Assembly: GCA_023386115.1 (NCBI GenBank)
Contig: JAEWKL010000026.1
Coordinates: 1 to 16,177 of the forward strand
Direction of reading: 5' to 3'
Length of the DNA stretch: 16,177 nt
Source: Pseudomonadota bacterium
Lineage (GTDB): Bacteria; Pseudomonadota; Alphaproteobacteria; Rhizobiales; Beijerinckiaceae
Shown: piece by piece, positions 8,817 through 16,177 of the stretch
Layout: each line of letters starts with the position of its first letter
Numbering within the stretch: the stretch's first letter is position 1
Notes under the pieces: model-generated
Database searches by the model: none
The model's input: only the letters and a program-made list of their open reading frames with translations
What the model was told of the DNA's origin: nothing
Program-made: the position numbers and the translations under genes

Positions 8817-8846
8817 TGCAAGGCCTCATGTGCAAGGCCTCATGTG
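8817..8846. repeat. 14-bp tandem duplication across the SDR stop codon
   Basis: The unit TGCAAGGCCTCATG occurs at 8817-8830 and 8831-8844 and continues as TG at 8845-8846. The SDR stop codon (8840-8842) lies in the copy nearer the SDR gene, and a possible TTG start of the ligase (8821) lies in the other. Two perfect copies suggest recent strand slippage. Confidence 0.9.
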
Positions 8847-9613
8847 ATGGTCTGCCCGCCGTCGATCACGATGCTCTGGCCGGTCATGAAGGCGCCGGCC
8901 GGGCTCGCCAGGAACACCGCCGCGCCGGCGATCTCGTCGGGCTGGCCGATGCGGGCGAGCGGCGTGCGCGCCGTATAGGCGGCGCGGGACTTCGGGTCCT
9001 CCCACAGGGCGCGGGCGAAGTCGGTCTGGATCAGGCCGGGCGCGATGCAGTTGACCCGCACGTTGTGGGGGCCCAGCTCGACTGCGAGGTTGCGGGCGAG
9101 CTGGAAATCCGCCGCCTTCGAGACGTTGTAGGCGCCGATCACGCCTGAGCCCTTCAGGCCCCCCACCGACGAGACCAGGATGATCGACCCGTCCTTCCGG
9201 GCGATCATGCCCGGCGCGCAGAAGCCGATCAGCCAATGGCTGGCGATCACGTTGTTGTCGAGGATCTTGCGGAACTGGTCGTCCGAGATGCCGCTCATCG
9301 GCCCGTAATACGGGTTCGAGGCGGCGTTGCAGACCACGACGTCGATGCGGCCGAAGCGGTCCTCGGTGCCCTTCGCCAGGCGCTCGAGGTCGGGCTTCGA
9401 CGAGATGCTGGCCGGGATCACATGAGCCCGCTCCTCGCCGTGGCGGGCGTTGATCGCCTCGGCGACCGGCGCGCAGGCCTCCTCCTTGCGCGAGGAGATG
9501 ACGACCTTCGCGCCGTGCTCGGCCAGGCGCTCGGCGATGGCACGGCCGATGCCGCGCGACGAGCCGGTGACGATGGCGACGCGGCCGGCGAGGTCGAAGA
9601 GCGGCGTCTGCAT
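8840..9613 (-). CDS. SDR family oxidoreductase
   Basis: NAD(P)-dependent oxidoreductase of the classical short-chain dehydrogenase family; substrate unknown. The 257-residue protein has the cofactor motif TGSSRGIG at 16-23, Asn120 or Asn121 in ILDNNV, and the catalytic Ser149, Tyr162 and Lys166 (YNVSK at 162-166). The usual NNAG is replaced by CNAASNPYYGP at 95-105, a variant seen in a DHRS4-like subgroup. After the first strand comes SSRKEE, with Arg42 able to bind the NADPH phosphate, which suggests NADP preference. Start: GGGAGG (9620-9625, minus strand) touches the ATG at 9619 but is 6 nt from the ATG at 9613, so 9613 is chosen; 9619 would add two residues. It precedes the acyl-CoA ligase and is divergent from the thiolase, so a role on 3-hydroxyacyl or alcohol/aldehyde intermediates of the same pathway is an inference. 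Confidence 0.9.
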   Translation of the reverse strand: MQTPLFDLAGRVAIVTGSSRGIGRAIAERLAEHGAKVVISSRKEEACAPVAEAINARHGEERAHVIPASISSKPDLERLAKGTEDRFGRIDVVVCNAASNPYYGPMSGISDDQFRKILDNNVIASHWLIGFCAPGMIARKDGSIILVSSVGGLKGSGVIGAYNVSKAADFQLARNLAVELGPHNVRVNCIAPGLIQTDFARALWEDPKSRAAYTARTPLARIGQPDEIAGAAVFLASPAGAFMTGQSIVIDGGQTIT

Positions 9614-9692
9614 GAGCATCCTCCCGGAAGGGCCCTTGGCAAAACAGGCCTTGCTTTTGCGCCGACCTTAGCCCCGTATGGCGATTAAGCAA

Positions 9693-9714
9693 GCCGTGTT
9701 TTCGAAAACGCGGC
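9693..9714. promoter_or_regulatory. Candidate operator palindrome between divergent SDR and thiolase genes
   Basis: The 12-bp perfect palindrome GTTTTCGAAAAC (9698-9709) extends outward as GCCG and CGGC after one mismatched pair, giving 22 bp with a single asymmetry. It lies about 70 bp upstream of the SDR ribosome binding site and some 60 bp upstream of the proposed thiolase -35 box. Position and symmetry suit a dimeric repressor such as a TetR- or GntR-family regulator. No regulator gene is present in the window, so this remains a prediction. Confidence 0.45.
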
Positions 9715-9771
9715 CGTGGGGAGGGCGGAGCGGGGGGATACCCCCTGTCCGAATCCGGGTTTCCGAGGCCC

Positions 9772-9800
9772 TTGCGGCTCCATACCCAATCCCCGATAAT
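9772..9800 (+). promoter_or_regulatory. Candidate sigma-70 promoter of the thiolase operon
   Basis: TTGCGG (9772-9777) and GATAAT (9795-9800) are separated by exactly 17 bp. The -10 box matches the consensus at five of six positions and stands out in GC-rich surroundings; the -35 box keeps only TTG. Transcription would begin near 9807, leaving a leader of about 55 nt before the thiolase start codon. Confidence 0.45.
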
Positions 9801-9861
9801 GCGGCAGAAGCCCGCCCCGCCGGGAAGAGCGGCGGACGGGATCGTGGGAGGACACCTCAAG

Positions 9862-11064
9862 ATGCGGGAAGCCGTCATCGTCGCCACCGCGCGCACCCCC
9901 ATCGGCAAGGCCTACCGGGGCGCGTTCAACGACACGCAAGGCCAGGCGCTCGGCGCCCACGCCATCGCGCACGCGGTCCAGCGCGCCGGCATCGACCCGG
10001 CCGAGATCGGCGACGTGGTGATGGGCGCGGCGCTCCAGCAGGGCTCGACCGGCGGCAACGTCGCCCGCCAGGCGGCTTTGCGCGCCGGGCTGCCCGAGAC
10101 GGTGGCCGGCATGAGCCTCGACCGGCAATGCGCCTCGGGCCTGATGGCGATCGCCACCGCCGCCAAGGAGATCATCACCGACGGGCTCGACGTCGCGGTC
10201 GGCGGCGGCCTCGAATCGATCTCGCTCGTGCAGAACGACAAGATCAACCGCTTCCGCGGCCAGGATCCGTGGCTCGTCGAGCGCGTGCCGGCGATCTACA
10301 TGACGATGATCGAGACCGCCGAGAACGTGGCGGAGCGCTACCAGATCGGCCGCGAGGCGCAGGATGCTTACGCCCTGCGGTCGCAGCAGCGCACCGCCCG
10401 GGCTCAGAGCGAGAACAAGTTCGCCGACGAGATCGTGCCGATGACCGCCCGCATGGCCGTCGTCGACAAGGCGACCGGCGCGGTCTCGCACAAGGAGGTC
10501 ACGCTCTCCCAGGACGAGGGCAACCGGCCGCAGACGAAGGCCGAGGATCTCCAGGGCCTGAAACCCGTGTTCAAGGACGGCCAGCGCGTCAAGGAAGGGC
10601 AGTTCATCACCGCCGGCAATGCCAGCCAGCTCTCGGACGGGGCGGCGGCGGTCGTGCTGATGGAGGCGCGCGAGGCCGAGCGCCGCGGCTTGAAGCCCCT
10701 CGGCGCCTACCGGGGCATGGCGGTGGCCGGCTGCAACCCGGACGAGATGGGCATCGGCCCGGTCTTCGCGGTGCCGAAGCTCCTCAAGCAGCACGGGTTG
10801 AAGGTCGAGGACATCGACCTGTGGGAGCTGAACGAGGCCTTCGCCAGCCAGGTGCTCTATTGCCGCGACCGGCTCGGCATCCCGGACGAGCGCCTGAACG
10901 TCAATGGCGGCGCGATCTCGATCGGCCATCCCTACGGGATGTCGGGAGCGCGGATGACCGGGCACATCCTGCTGGAAGGCCGCCGCCGCGGCGCCAAGTA
11001 CGGCGTCGTGACGATGTGCGTCGGCGGCGGCATGGGCGCCGCGGGCCTGTTCGAGATCTACTGA
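9862..11064 (+). CDS. Acetyl-CoA C-acyltransferase (thiolase)
   Basis: Cleaves 3-oxoacyl-CoA with CoA to release acetyl-CoA and a shortened acyl-CoA, the last step of beta-oxidation. The 400-residue protein has the nucleophile Cys90 in DRQCASG, His356 in GHPYGMSG, and the acid/base Cys386 in CVGGGMG: a complete thiolase catalytic set. NEAFASQ at 324-330 is the conserved thiolase NEAF segment. Start: GGGAGGA (9846-9852) is 9 nt from the ATG at 9862; an earlier start at 9772 would add 30 residues outside the family and overlaps a promoter candidate. It opens a plus-strand operon with a fused hydratase/dehydrogenase and a PimC/PimD-like pair, so it corresponds in context to pimB of Rhodopseudomonas palustris. 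A role in biosynthetic acetoacetyl-CoA formation is less likely given these neighbours. Confidence 0.95.
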   Translation: MREAVIVATARTPIGKAYRGAFNDTQGQALGAHAIAHAVQRAGIDPAEIGDVVMGAALQQGSTGGNVARQAALRAGLPETVAGMSLDRQCASGLMAIATAAKEIITDGLDVAVGGGLESISLVQNDKINRFRGQDPWLVERVPAIYMTMIETAENVAERYQIGREAQDAYALRSQQRTARAQSENKFADEIVPMTARMAVVDKATGAVSHKEVTLSQDEGNRPQTKAEDLQGLKPVFKDGQRVKEGQFITAGNASQLSDGAAAVVLMEAREAERRGLKPLGAYRGMAVAGCNPDEMGIGPVFAVPKLLKQHGLKVEDIDLWELNEAFASQVLYCRDRLGIPDERLNVNGGAISIGHPYGMSGARMTGHILLEGRRRGAKYGVVTMCVGGGMGAAGLFEIY

Positions 11065-11140
11065 TCCTGCCACATTCCGGCTCGTGACGGCGCCCGGCAA
11101 GAGGCGCCCGGAGGAAGCCGGCAGAGGGATTTTCTGGGAT

Positions 11141-13261
11141 ATGGCGCAAGATTCCAACGCCCAAGGTACCCCGATCAAAGCGATGCCGACCAACGACAAT
11201 GTGGTCTCGACGGCCCGCGAGGGCGCGGTCGCGGTGCTGACGCTGCAATCCGGCCCGGTGAACGCGCTGGGGACGGCGCTCCGCCAGGGCATCCTGGCGG
11301 CTTTCGAGGCCGTGGAGGCCGATCCCGCCGTCAAGGCGATCGTGCTGATCGGCGGCGGCCGGATGTTCTCGGCCGGGGCCGACATCACCGAGTTCGGCAA
11401 GCCGCAGAGCGGCATCAGCCTGCCCGACCTCCTCAACCGGATCGAGGCGTCATCGAAACCCGTGGTGGCGGCGATCCACGGCAACGCGCTCGGCGGCGGG
11501 CTCGAGACCGCGCTCGCCTGCCACTACCGGGTGGCGGTGCCGTCAGCCAAGGTCGGCCTGCCGGAGGTCAAACTCGGCATCCTGCCGGGCGCGGGCGGCA
11601 CCCAGCGCCTGCCGCGAGTGGTCGGTCCGCGCAAGGCGCTCGAGGTGATCGTCGGCGGCTCGCCGGTCGGCGCCAAGGCGGCGGCCGGCATGGGGCTGAT
11701 CGACGAGCTGGCGCCGGAGGACGGGCTTCGCGCCCAGGCGATCGCCTTCGCCGAGCGCGTCGCGACCGAGGGCCGTCCCCTCACCAAGATCCGCGACCGC
11801 GACGACAAGATCGCCGAGGGACGCGACGATCCAGGCCTGTTCGCGGCGTTTCGCGATGAGAATGCCCGCAAGACCCGCGGCTTCGAGGCGCCCGAGGCCT
11901 GCATCGCCTGCGTCGAGGCCGCCTGCCGGCTGCCCTTCGACGAGGGGCTGGCCTTCGAGCGCGCGCAATTTCAAAAACTCGTCTCGGGTACGCAGTCGGC
12001 GGCGCAGCGCTACGTGTTCTTCGCCGAGCGCCAGGCGGCCAAGATCCCGGACGTGCCGGACGACACGCCCGCCCGCCCCATCGCCCGCGTCGGCGTCATC
12101 GGCGCCGGCACGATGGGCGGCGGCATCTCGATGAATTTCCTGAACGCCGGCATCCCGGTGACGATCGTCGAGACGAAGCGCGAGGCGCTGGACCGCGGCC
12201 TCAAGACCATCCGCACCAACTACGAGAACACCGCCAAGAAGGGCCGGCTCAAGCCGGAGGACGTCGAGACCCGGATGGGCCTTCTCTCGGATACCCTGGA
12301 ACTCGAAAAACTCGCCGAGTGCGACCTCATCATCGAGGCCGTGTTCGAGGATATGGGCATCAAGAAGGAGATCTTTTCCAAGCTGGACAAGATCGCCAAG
12401 CCCGGCGCGATCCTGGCCTCCAACACCTCCTATCTCGACATCGACGCCATCGCCGCGATGACGAGCCGGCCGGCCGACGTGATCGGCATGCATTTCTTCT
12501 CGCCGGCCAACGTCATGCGGCTGCTGGAGGTGGTGCGCGGCGAGAGGACCGCGAAGGACGTCATCGCCACCGCGATGCAGATCGGCCGGAAGATCGGCAA
12601 GATCCCGGTGCTGGTCGGCGTCTGCCACGGCTTCGTCGGCAACCGGATGCTGGCGCAGCGCCAGCGCGAGGCCAACCGGCTGATCCTGGAGGGCGTCACC
12701 CCCTGGGACGTCGACCGGGTGATCTACGAGTTCGGCCTGCCGATGGGCCCGTTCACGATGAGCGACCTCGCCGGCCTCGACATCGGCTGGAGCCGGGAGA
12801 CCAACAAGTCGGAGACCGTGCGCGACCTGCTCTGCGAGCAGGACCGGCGCGGCCAGAAGACGGGCGCCGGCTTCTACGACTACGACGCCAGGCGCAAGGC
12901 GACGCCTTCGCCCGTGACCGAGGAGATCATCGCCAAGGTCGCCGAGCGCCAGGGCGTCAAGCGCCGGGACGCCACCGACCAGGAGATCCTGGAGCGCACC
13001 CTCTACCCGATGGTCAACGAGGGCGCGAAGATCCTCGAAGAGGGCAAGGCGATCCGGGCCTCGGACATCGATATCGTATGGATCAACGGCTACGGCTGGC
13101 CGGTCTATCGCGGCGGCCCGATGTTCTGGGCCGACACGATCGGGCTGCCGAAGGTGCTGGAGCGCCTGCGCGCCTACGAGGCCGAGTACGGCGACGCTTT
13201 CAGGCCGTCGGCCTTGCTGGAAAAGCTGGCCGCCGAGGGCAAGGGCTTCAAGGACCTTTAA
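11141..13261 (+). CDS. Fused enoyl-CoA hydratase / 3-hydroxyacyl-CoA dehydrogenase
   Basis: Carries out the two middle steps of beta-oxidation, hydrating 2-enoyl-CoA and oxidising the 3-hydroxyacyl-CoA with NAD. The 706-residue protein begins with a crotonase domain (about 20-210): SAGADITEF at 77-85, NALGGGLETALA at 115-126 with Glu122, and LPEVKLGILPGAGGTQ with Glu142, the two catalytic glutamates. The dehydrogenase half has the NAD loop GAGTMGGG at 321-328, SNTS at 427-430, the His451-Glu463 pair (GMHFFSPAN, LLEVV), and a duplicated C-terminal helical domain. Size and order resemble FadJ/FadB and PimF. Start is moderately certain: the ATG at 11141 has AGAGGG 12 nt upstream; the ATG at 11183 would give 692 residues and matches where the domain begins. 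It lies 76 nt after the thiolase and is followed by a repeat-filled gap before pimC. Confidence 0.94.
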   Translation: MAQDSNAQGTPIKAMPTNDNVVSTAREGAVAVLTLQSGPVNALGTALRQGILAAFEAVEADPAVKAIVLIGGGRMFSAGADITEFGKPQSGISLPDLLNRIEASSKPVVAAIHGNALGGGLETALACHYRVAVPSAKVGLPEVKLGILPGAGGTQRLPRVVGPRKALEVIVGGSPVGAKAAAGMGLIDELAPEDGLRAQAIAFAERVATEGRPLTKIRDRDDKIAEGRDDPGLFAAFRDENARKTRGFEAPEACIACVEAACRLPFDEGLAFERAQFQKLVSGTQSAAQRYVFFAERQAAKIPDVPDDTPARPIARVGVIGAGTMGGGISMNFLNAGIPVTIVETKREALDRGLKTIRTNYENTAKKGRLKPEDVETRMGLLSDTLELEKLAECDLIIEAVFEDMGIKKEIFSKLDKIAKPGAILASNTSYLDIDAIAAMTSRPADVIGMHFFSPANVMRLLEVVRGERTAKDVIATAMQIGRKIGKIPVLVGVCHGFVGNRMLAQRQREANRLILEGVTPWDVDRVIYEFGLPMGPFTMSDLAGLDIGWSRETNKSETVRDLLCEQDRRGQKTGAGFYDYDARRKATPSPVTEEIIAKVAERQGVKRRDATDQEILERTLYPMVNEGAKILEEGKAIRASDIDIVWINGYGWPVYRGGPMFWADTIGLPKVLERLRAYEAEYGDAFRPSALLEKLAAEGKGFKDL

Positions 13262-13283
13262 ACCCTACGTGAGCGTGCGTGAA

Positions 13284-13485
13284 CCCTCCCCCCTCCGCGG
13301 GGGAGGGTGGCCCGCGGAGCGGGCGCAGCGGGACGAAGTCCCGCCGAGAGGGGACCGCGACGCCGATCCAGGGGGCCGCCCTTCAGAACGGTTCCGCCTT
13401 GTCCGGAAGCGGCGTCCCCTCTCCCGCCCCACGCACGAGTGCTTCGCACTCGCCGTGGGGCACCCTCCCCCGCAGAGGGGGAGGG
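13284..13485. repeat. Intergenic repeat element with two inverted, hairpin-bearing arms
   Basis: The left arm begins with the hairpin CCCTCCCCC/GGGGGAGGG (13284-13307). It continues with GCGGGAC-GAA-GTCCCGC (13328-13344) and ends in GAGAGGGGACC. The right arm is an inverted, diverged copy: GTCCCCTCTC (13414-13423), a two-part hairpin CCCCACG/CGTGGGG enclosing GAGTGC/GCACTC (13427-13460), then CCCTCCCCC/GGGGGAGGG (13463-13485). Outer sequences are nearly identical between arms while the central hairpins differ in sequence but not in form. A spacer of about 50 bp separates them. This is the layout of a mosaic of palindromic units or a small non-coding mobile element. The 276-bp gap between the fused enzyme and pimC contains no gene. 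Confidence 0.75.
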
Positions 13486-13537
13486 GAAGAGCGGCGAGCC
13501 AGAATTCAAGACAACAACCTCGTCAGGAGGCACCCCC

Positions 13538-14746
<1,209 letters not shown>

Positions 14747-14775
14747 CCTCAGGGTTTCGATTCCCACGGCGCCCT

Positions 14776-14816
14776 TTCCCGGGCGCATGCAGCGCCAGCG
14801 GAATGCGACCCGGGAA
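14776..14816. repeat. Strong hairpin 30 nt after the pimC stop codon
   Basis: TTCCCGGGCGCAT (14776-14788) pairs with ATGCG and CCCGGGAA (14803-14807 and 14809-14816) with one bulged A at 14808, giving a 13-bp stem and a 14-nt loop. There is no T tract, so it is more likely to stabilise or pause the pimC transcript than to end it. Confidence 0.6.
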
Positions 14817-14870
14817 CCAGCACAAGAGCTCGCGAAGCGACCGCCTGTCTGCAGCGGTGCAACATGCAGA

Positions 14871-14973
14871 GCCGCTCCGCGGCACTTCTTATGCTGGATC
14901 CCGGATCTCCTTCCGCTTCGCTTCAGTCGTCCGGGAAAGGGGTCGTGTCAGATGAACCAGCCGCTCCGCGGCA
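14871..14973. repeat. Repeat cluster upstream of pimD
   Basis: GCCGCTCCGCGGCA occurs twice in direct orientation (14871-14884 and 14960-14973), each copy containing the small hairpin CCGC-TCC-GCGG. Between them TCCCGGA (14899-14905) pairs with TCCGGGA (14930-14936). CCGGGAAAGGG (14931-14941) is also the exact reverse complement of CCCTTTCCCGG at 14772-14782, near the pimC end. The 254-bp pimC-pimD gap therefore looks like non-coding repeat DNA; no gene is seen in it. Confidence 0.6.
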
Positions 14974-15000
14974 GCACCCGACGACCAGGAACACACGTCG

Positions 15001-16149
15001 ATGGATTTCGATCTGAGCGAGGAGCAGCGCCTCCTCAAGGACAGCGTCGAGCGGCTCCTCGCCGACCGGTACGATTTCGAATCCCGCAAGCGCCACGGCA
15101 AGGAGCCCGAGGGCTTCTCGAAGGCGATGTGGGGATCTTACGCCGAGCAGGGCCTGCTCGCGGTGCCGTTCTCGGAGGAGGATGGCGGCATCGGCGGCGG
15201 GCCGGTCGAGACGATGATCGTCATGGAGGCCTTCGGCGGCGCGCTCGCCCTCGAACCCTACCTCGCCACGGTCGTGCTCGCCGGCGGCGTGCTGCGCCAC
15301 GCCGCGACGCCTGAGCAGCGCGCTTCGTTCCTGCCCGGCCTGATCGCCGGCGAGACCCGCTACGCCTTCGCTCACACCGAGCGCCAGGCCCGCTACGACC
15401 TCAACGACGTCGGGGTCACGGCGCGCCGCGATGGCGACGGATGGGTGCTGGAGGGCGAGAAGTCGCTCGTCCTGCACGGCGACAGCGCCGACCGGCTGAT
15501 CGTCTCGGCCCGCACCGGCGGGTCCCGGCGCGACCGCGACGGGATCGGCCTGTTCCTGGTCGAGGCCAATGCGGAGGGCGTGTCGCGCCGCGGCTACCCG
15601 ACCCAGGATGGGATGCGGGCGGCCGAGGTCTCGCTGTCCTCGGTCCGGGTCGGGGTCGACGCGGTGATCGGCGATCCCGCAGGCTCCCTGCCGGTGATCG
15701 AGCGGGTCACCGACGAGGCCATCGCCGCGCTCTGCGCCGAGGCGGTCGGGGCGATGGACCGGATGCACAAGCTGACGGTCGAGTACCTGAAGACCCGCAA
15801 GCAGTTCGGCGTGACGATCGGCTCGTTCCAGGTGCTCCAGCACCGGGCCGCCGACATGTTCATCGCGCTCGAGCAGGCCCGCTCGATGGCCTTCCTCGCC
15901 ACCATGATGGCGGGCGAGGACGACGCGGAGGAGCGCGCCCGCGCCATCGCCGGCGCCAAGGTGCAGATCGGCCGCTCCGGTCGCATCGTCGGCCAGGGCG
16001 CGGTGCAACTCCATGGCGGCGTCGGCGTGACGATGGAGTACAGCGTCGGCCACTACTTCAAGCGGGTCACGATGATCGACCAGCTTTTCGGCGATGCCGA
16101 CCACCATCTCGGCCGGGTCGCCCGGATGGGCGGGCTGATCGCCGCCTGA
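15001..16149 (+). CDS. pimD: Pimeloyl-CoA dehydrogenase small subunit-like acyl-CoA dehydrogenase
   Basis: Partner subunit of the PimC-like enzyme, also of the acyl-CoA dehydrogenase fold; the two are expected to form a heteromeric flavoenzyme for the first oxidation of beta-oxidation. The 382-residue protein begins MDFDLSEEQRLLKDSVERLL, has FSEEDGGIGGGPVETM at 57-72, an AFAHTERQARYDL segment at 122-134 where the large subunit has its GFSEPGSGSDL segment, the family motif LKTRKQFGVTIGSFQVLQHR at 263-282, and QLHGGVGVTMEYSVGHYFKR at 336-355. The C-terminal glutamate motif (YEGT) is absent, replaced by the VGHYFKR type. Start: AGGAA (14987-14991) is 9 nt before the ATG. It is the last complete gene in the window, followed 6 nt later by a hairpin. 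Agreement with remembered PimD proteins is strong; substrate remains inferred. Confidence 0.92.
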   Translation: MDFDLSEEQRLLKDSVERLLADRYDFESRKRHGKEPEGFSKAMWGSYAEQGLLAVPFSEEDGGIGGGPVETMIVMEAFGGALALEPYLATVVLAGGVLRHAATPEQRASFLPGLIAGETRYAFAHTERQARYDLNDVGVTARRDGDGWVLEGEKSLVLHGDSADRLIVSARTGGSRRDRDGIGLFLVEANAEGVSRRGYPTQDGMRAAEVSLSSVRVGVDAVIGDPAGSLPVIERVTDEAIAALCAEAVGAMDRMHKLTVEYLKTRKQFGVTIGSFQVLQHRAADMFIALEQARSMAFLATMMAGEDDAEERARAIAGAKVQIGRSGRIVGQGAVQLHGGVGVTMEYSVGHYFKRVTMIDQLFGDADHHLGRVARMGGLIAA

Positions 16150-16155
16150 CGCGCT

Positions 16156-16177
16156 GGCCGGAAGGTTCCTTCCGGCC
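16156..16177 (+). terminator. Probable terminator stem after pimD, cut by the window end
   Basis: GGCCGGAAG (16156-16164) pairs perfectly with CTTCCGGCC (16169-16177) around a GTTC loop, 7 nt after the pimD stop codon. The window ends at the last base of the stem, so the T tract that would confirm a terminator is not visible. Confidence 0.55.

Noticed and set aside
7085..9148. A 687-codon plus-strand open frame opposite the acyl-CoA ligase and SDR genes
   Set aside because: Same antisense artefact of high GC content; no motif, no ribosome binding site, and the minus-strand frames are well-defined enzymes.
9685..11484. A 599-codon minus-strand open frame opposite the thiolase
   Set aside because: Shadow of the thiolase frame; it also runs through the divergent promoter region and shows no domain.
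14787..15314. A 175-codon plus-strand open frame between pimC and pimD
   Set aside because: It overlaps the start of pimD in another frame and runs through repeat DNA; no ribosome binding site or domain.

Overview
The window is a GC-rich, gene-dense stretch of a chromosome. Protein content and gene order point to an alphaproteobacterium of the Rhizobiales, most likely Methylobacterium or a close relative. This rests on recognising protein families from memory, not on a database search. No phage, plasmid, insertion-sequence transposase, CRISPR array, rRNA or tRNA was seen.

Layout. (1) 1-3025, minus strand: rpoZ (RNA polymerase omega) followed by rsh (bifunctional (p)ppGpp synthetase/hydrolase). 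Between them lies a row of four tandem hairpins, the last of which forms a good intrinsic terminator for rpoZ. (2) 3378-6886, plus strand: fabD, fabG, acpP and fabF, the core of type II fatty acid synthesis. fabD and fabG are translationally close; acpP has its own 250-bp leader. (3) 7019-9613, minus strand: an SDR oxidoreductase followed by an acyl-CoA ligase, convergent with fabF. (4) 9862-16149, plus strand and divergent from the SDR: a thiolase, a fused enoyl-CoA hydratase/3-hydroxyacyl-CoA dehydrogenase, and a pair of acyl-CoA dehydrogenases that closely resemble the large and small subunits of pimeloyl-CoA dehydrogenase (PimC, PimD).

How the genes work together. Regions 3 and 4 hold every activity needed for a beta-oxidation spiral: activation (ligase), first oxidation (PimCD-like pair), hydration and second oxidation (fused enzyme), and thiolysis. 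The SDR is an extra oxidoreductase of unknown substrate. The gene set resembles the pim operon of Rhodopseudomonas palustris, which degrades dicarboxylic and straight-chain acids, so the likely substrates are medium-chain mono- or dicarboxylic acyl-CoAs. Biosynthesis and degradation of acyl chains thus sit back to back. The shared intergenic region between SDR and thiolase carries a 22-bp near-perfect palindrome (core GTTTTCGAAAAC) and a plausible sigma-70 promoter.

Non-coding structure is the less routine part. The pim-like operon is interrupted by two intergenic regions of about 250-280 bp filled with hairpin-forming repeats. One is a roughly 200-bp element made of two inverted, structurally similar arms. 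Nothing here clearly amounts to a new biological system; the genes are core or common accessory metabolism, and the repeats and the operator candidate are the best leads.
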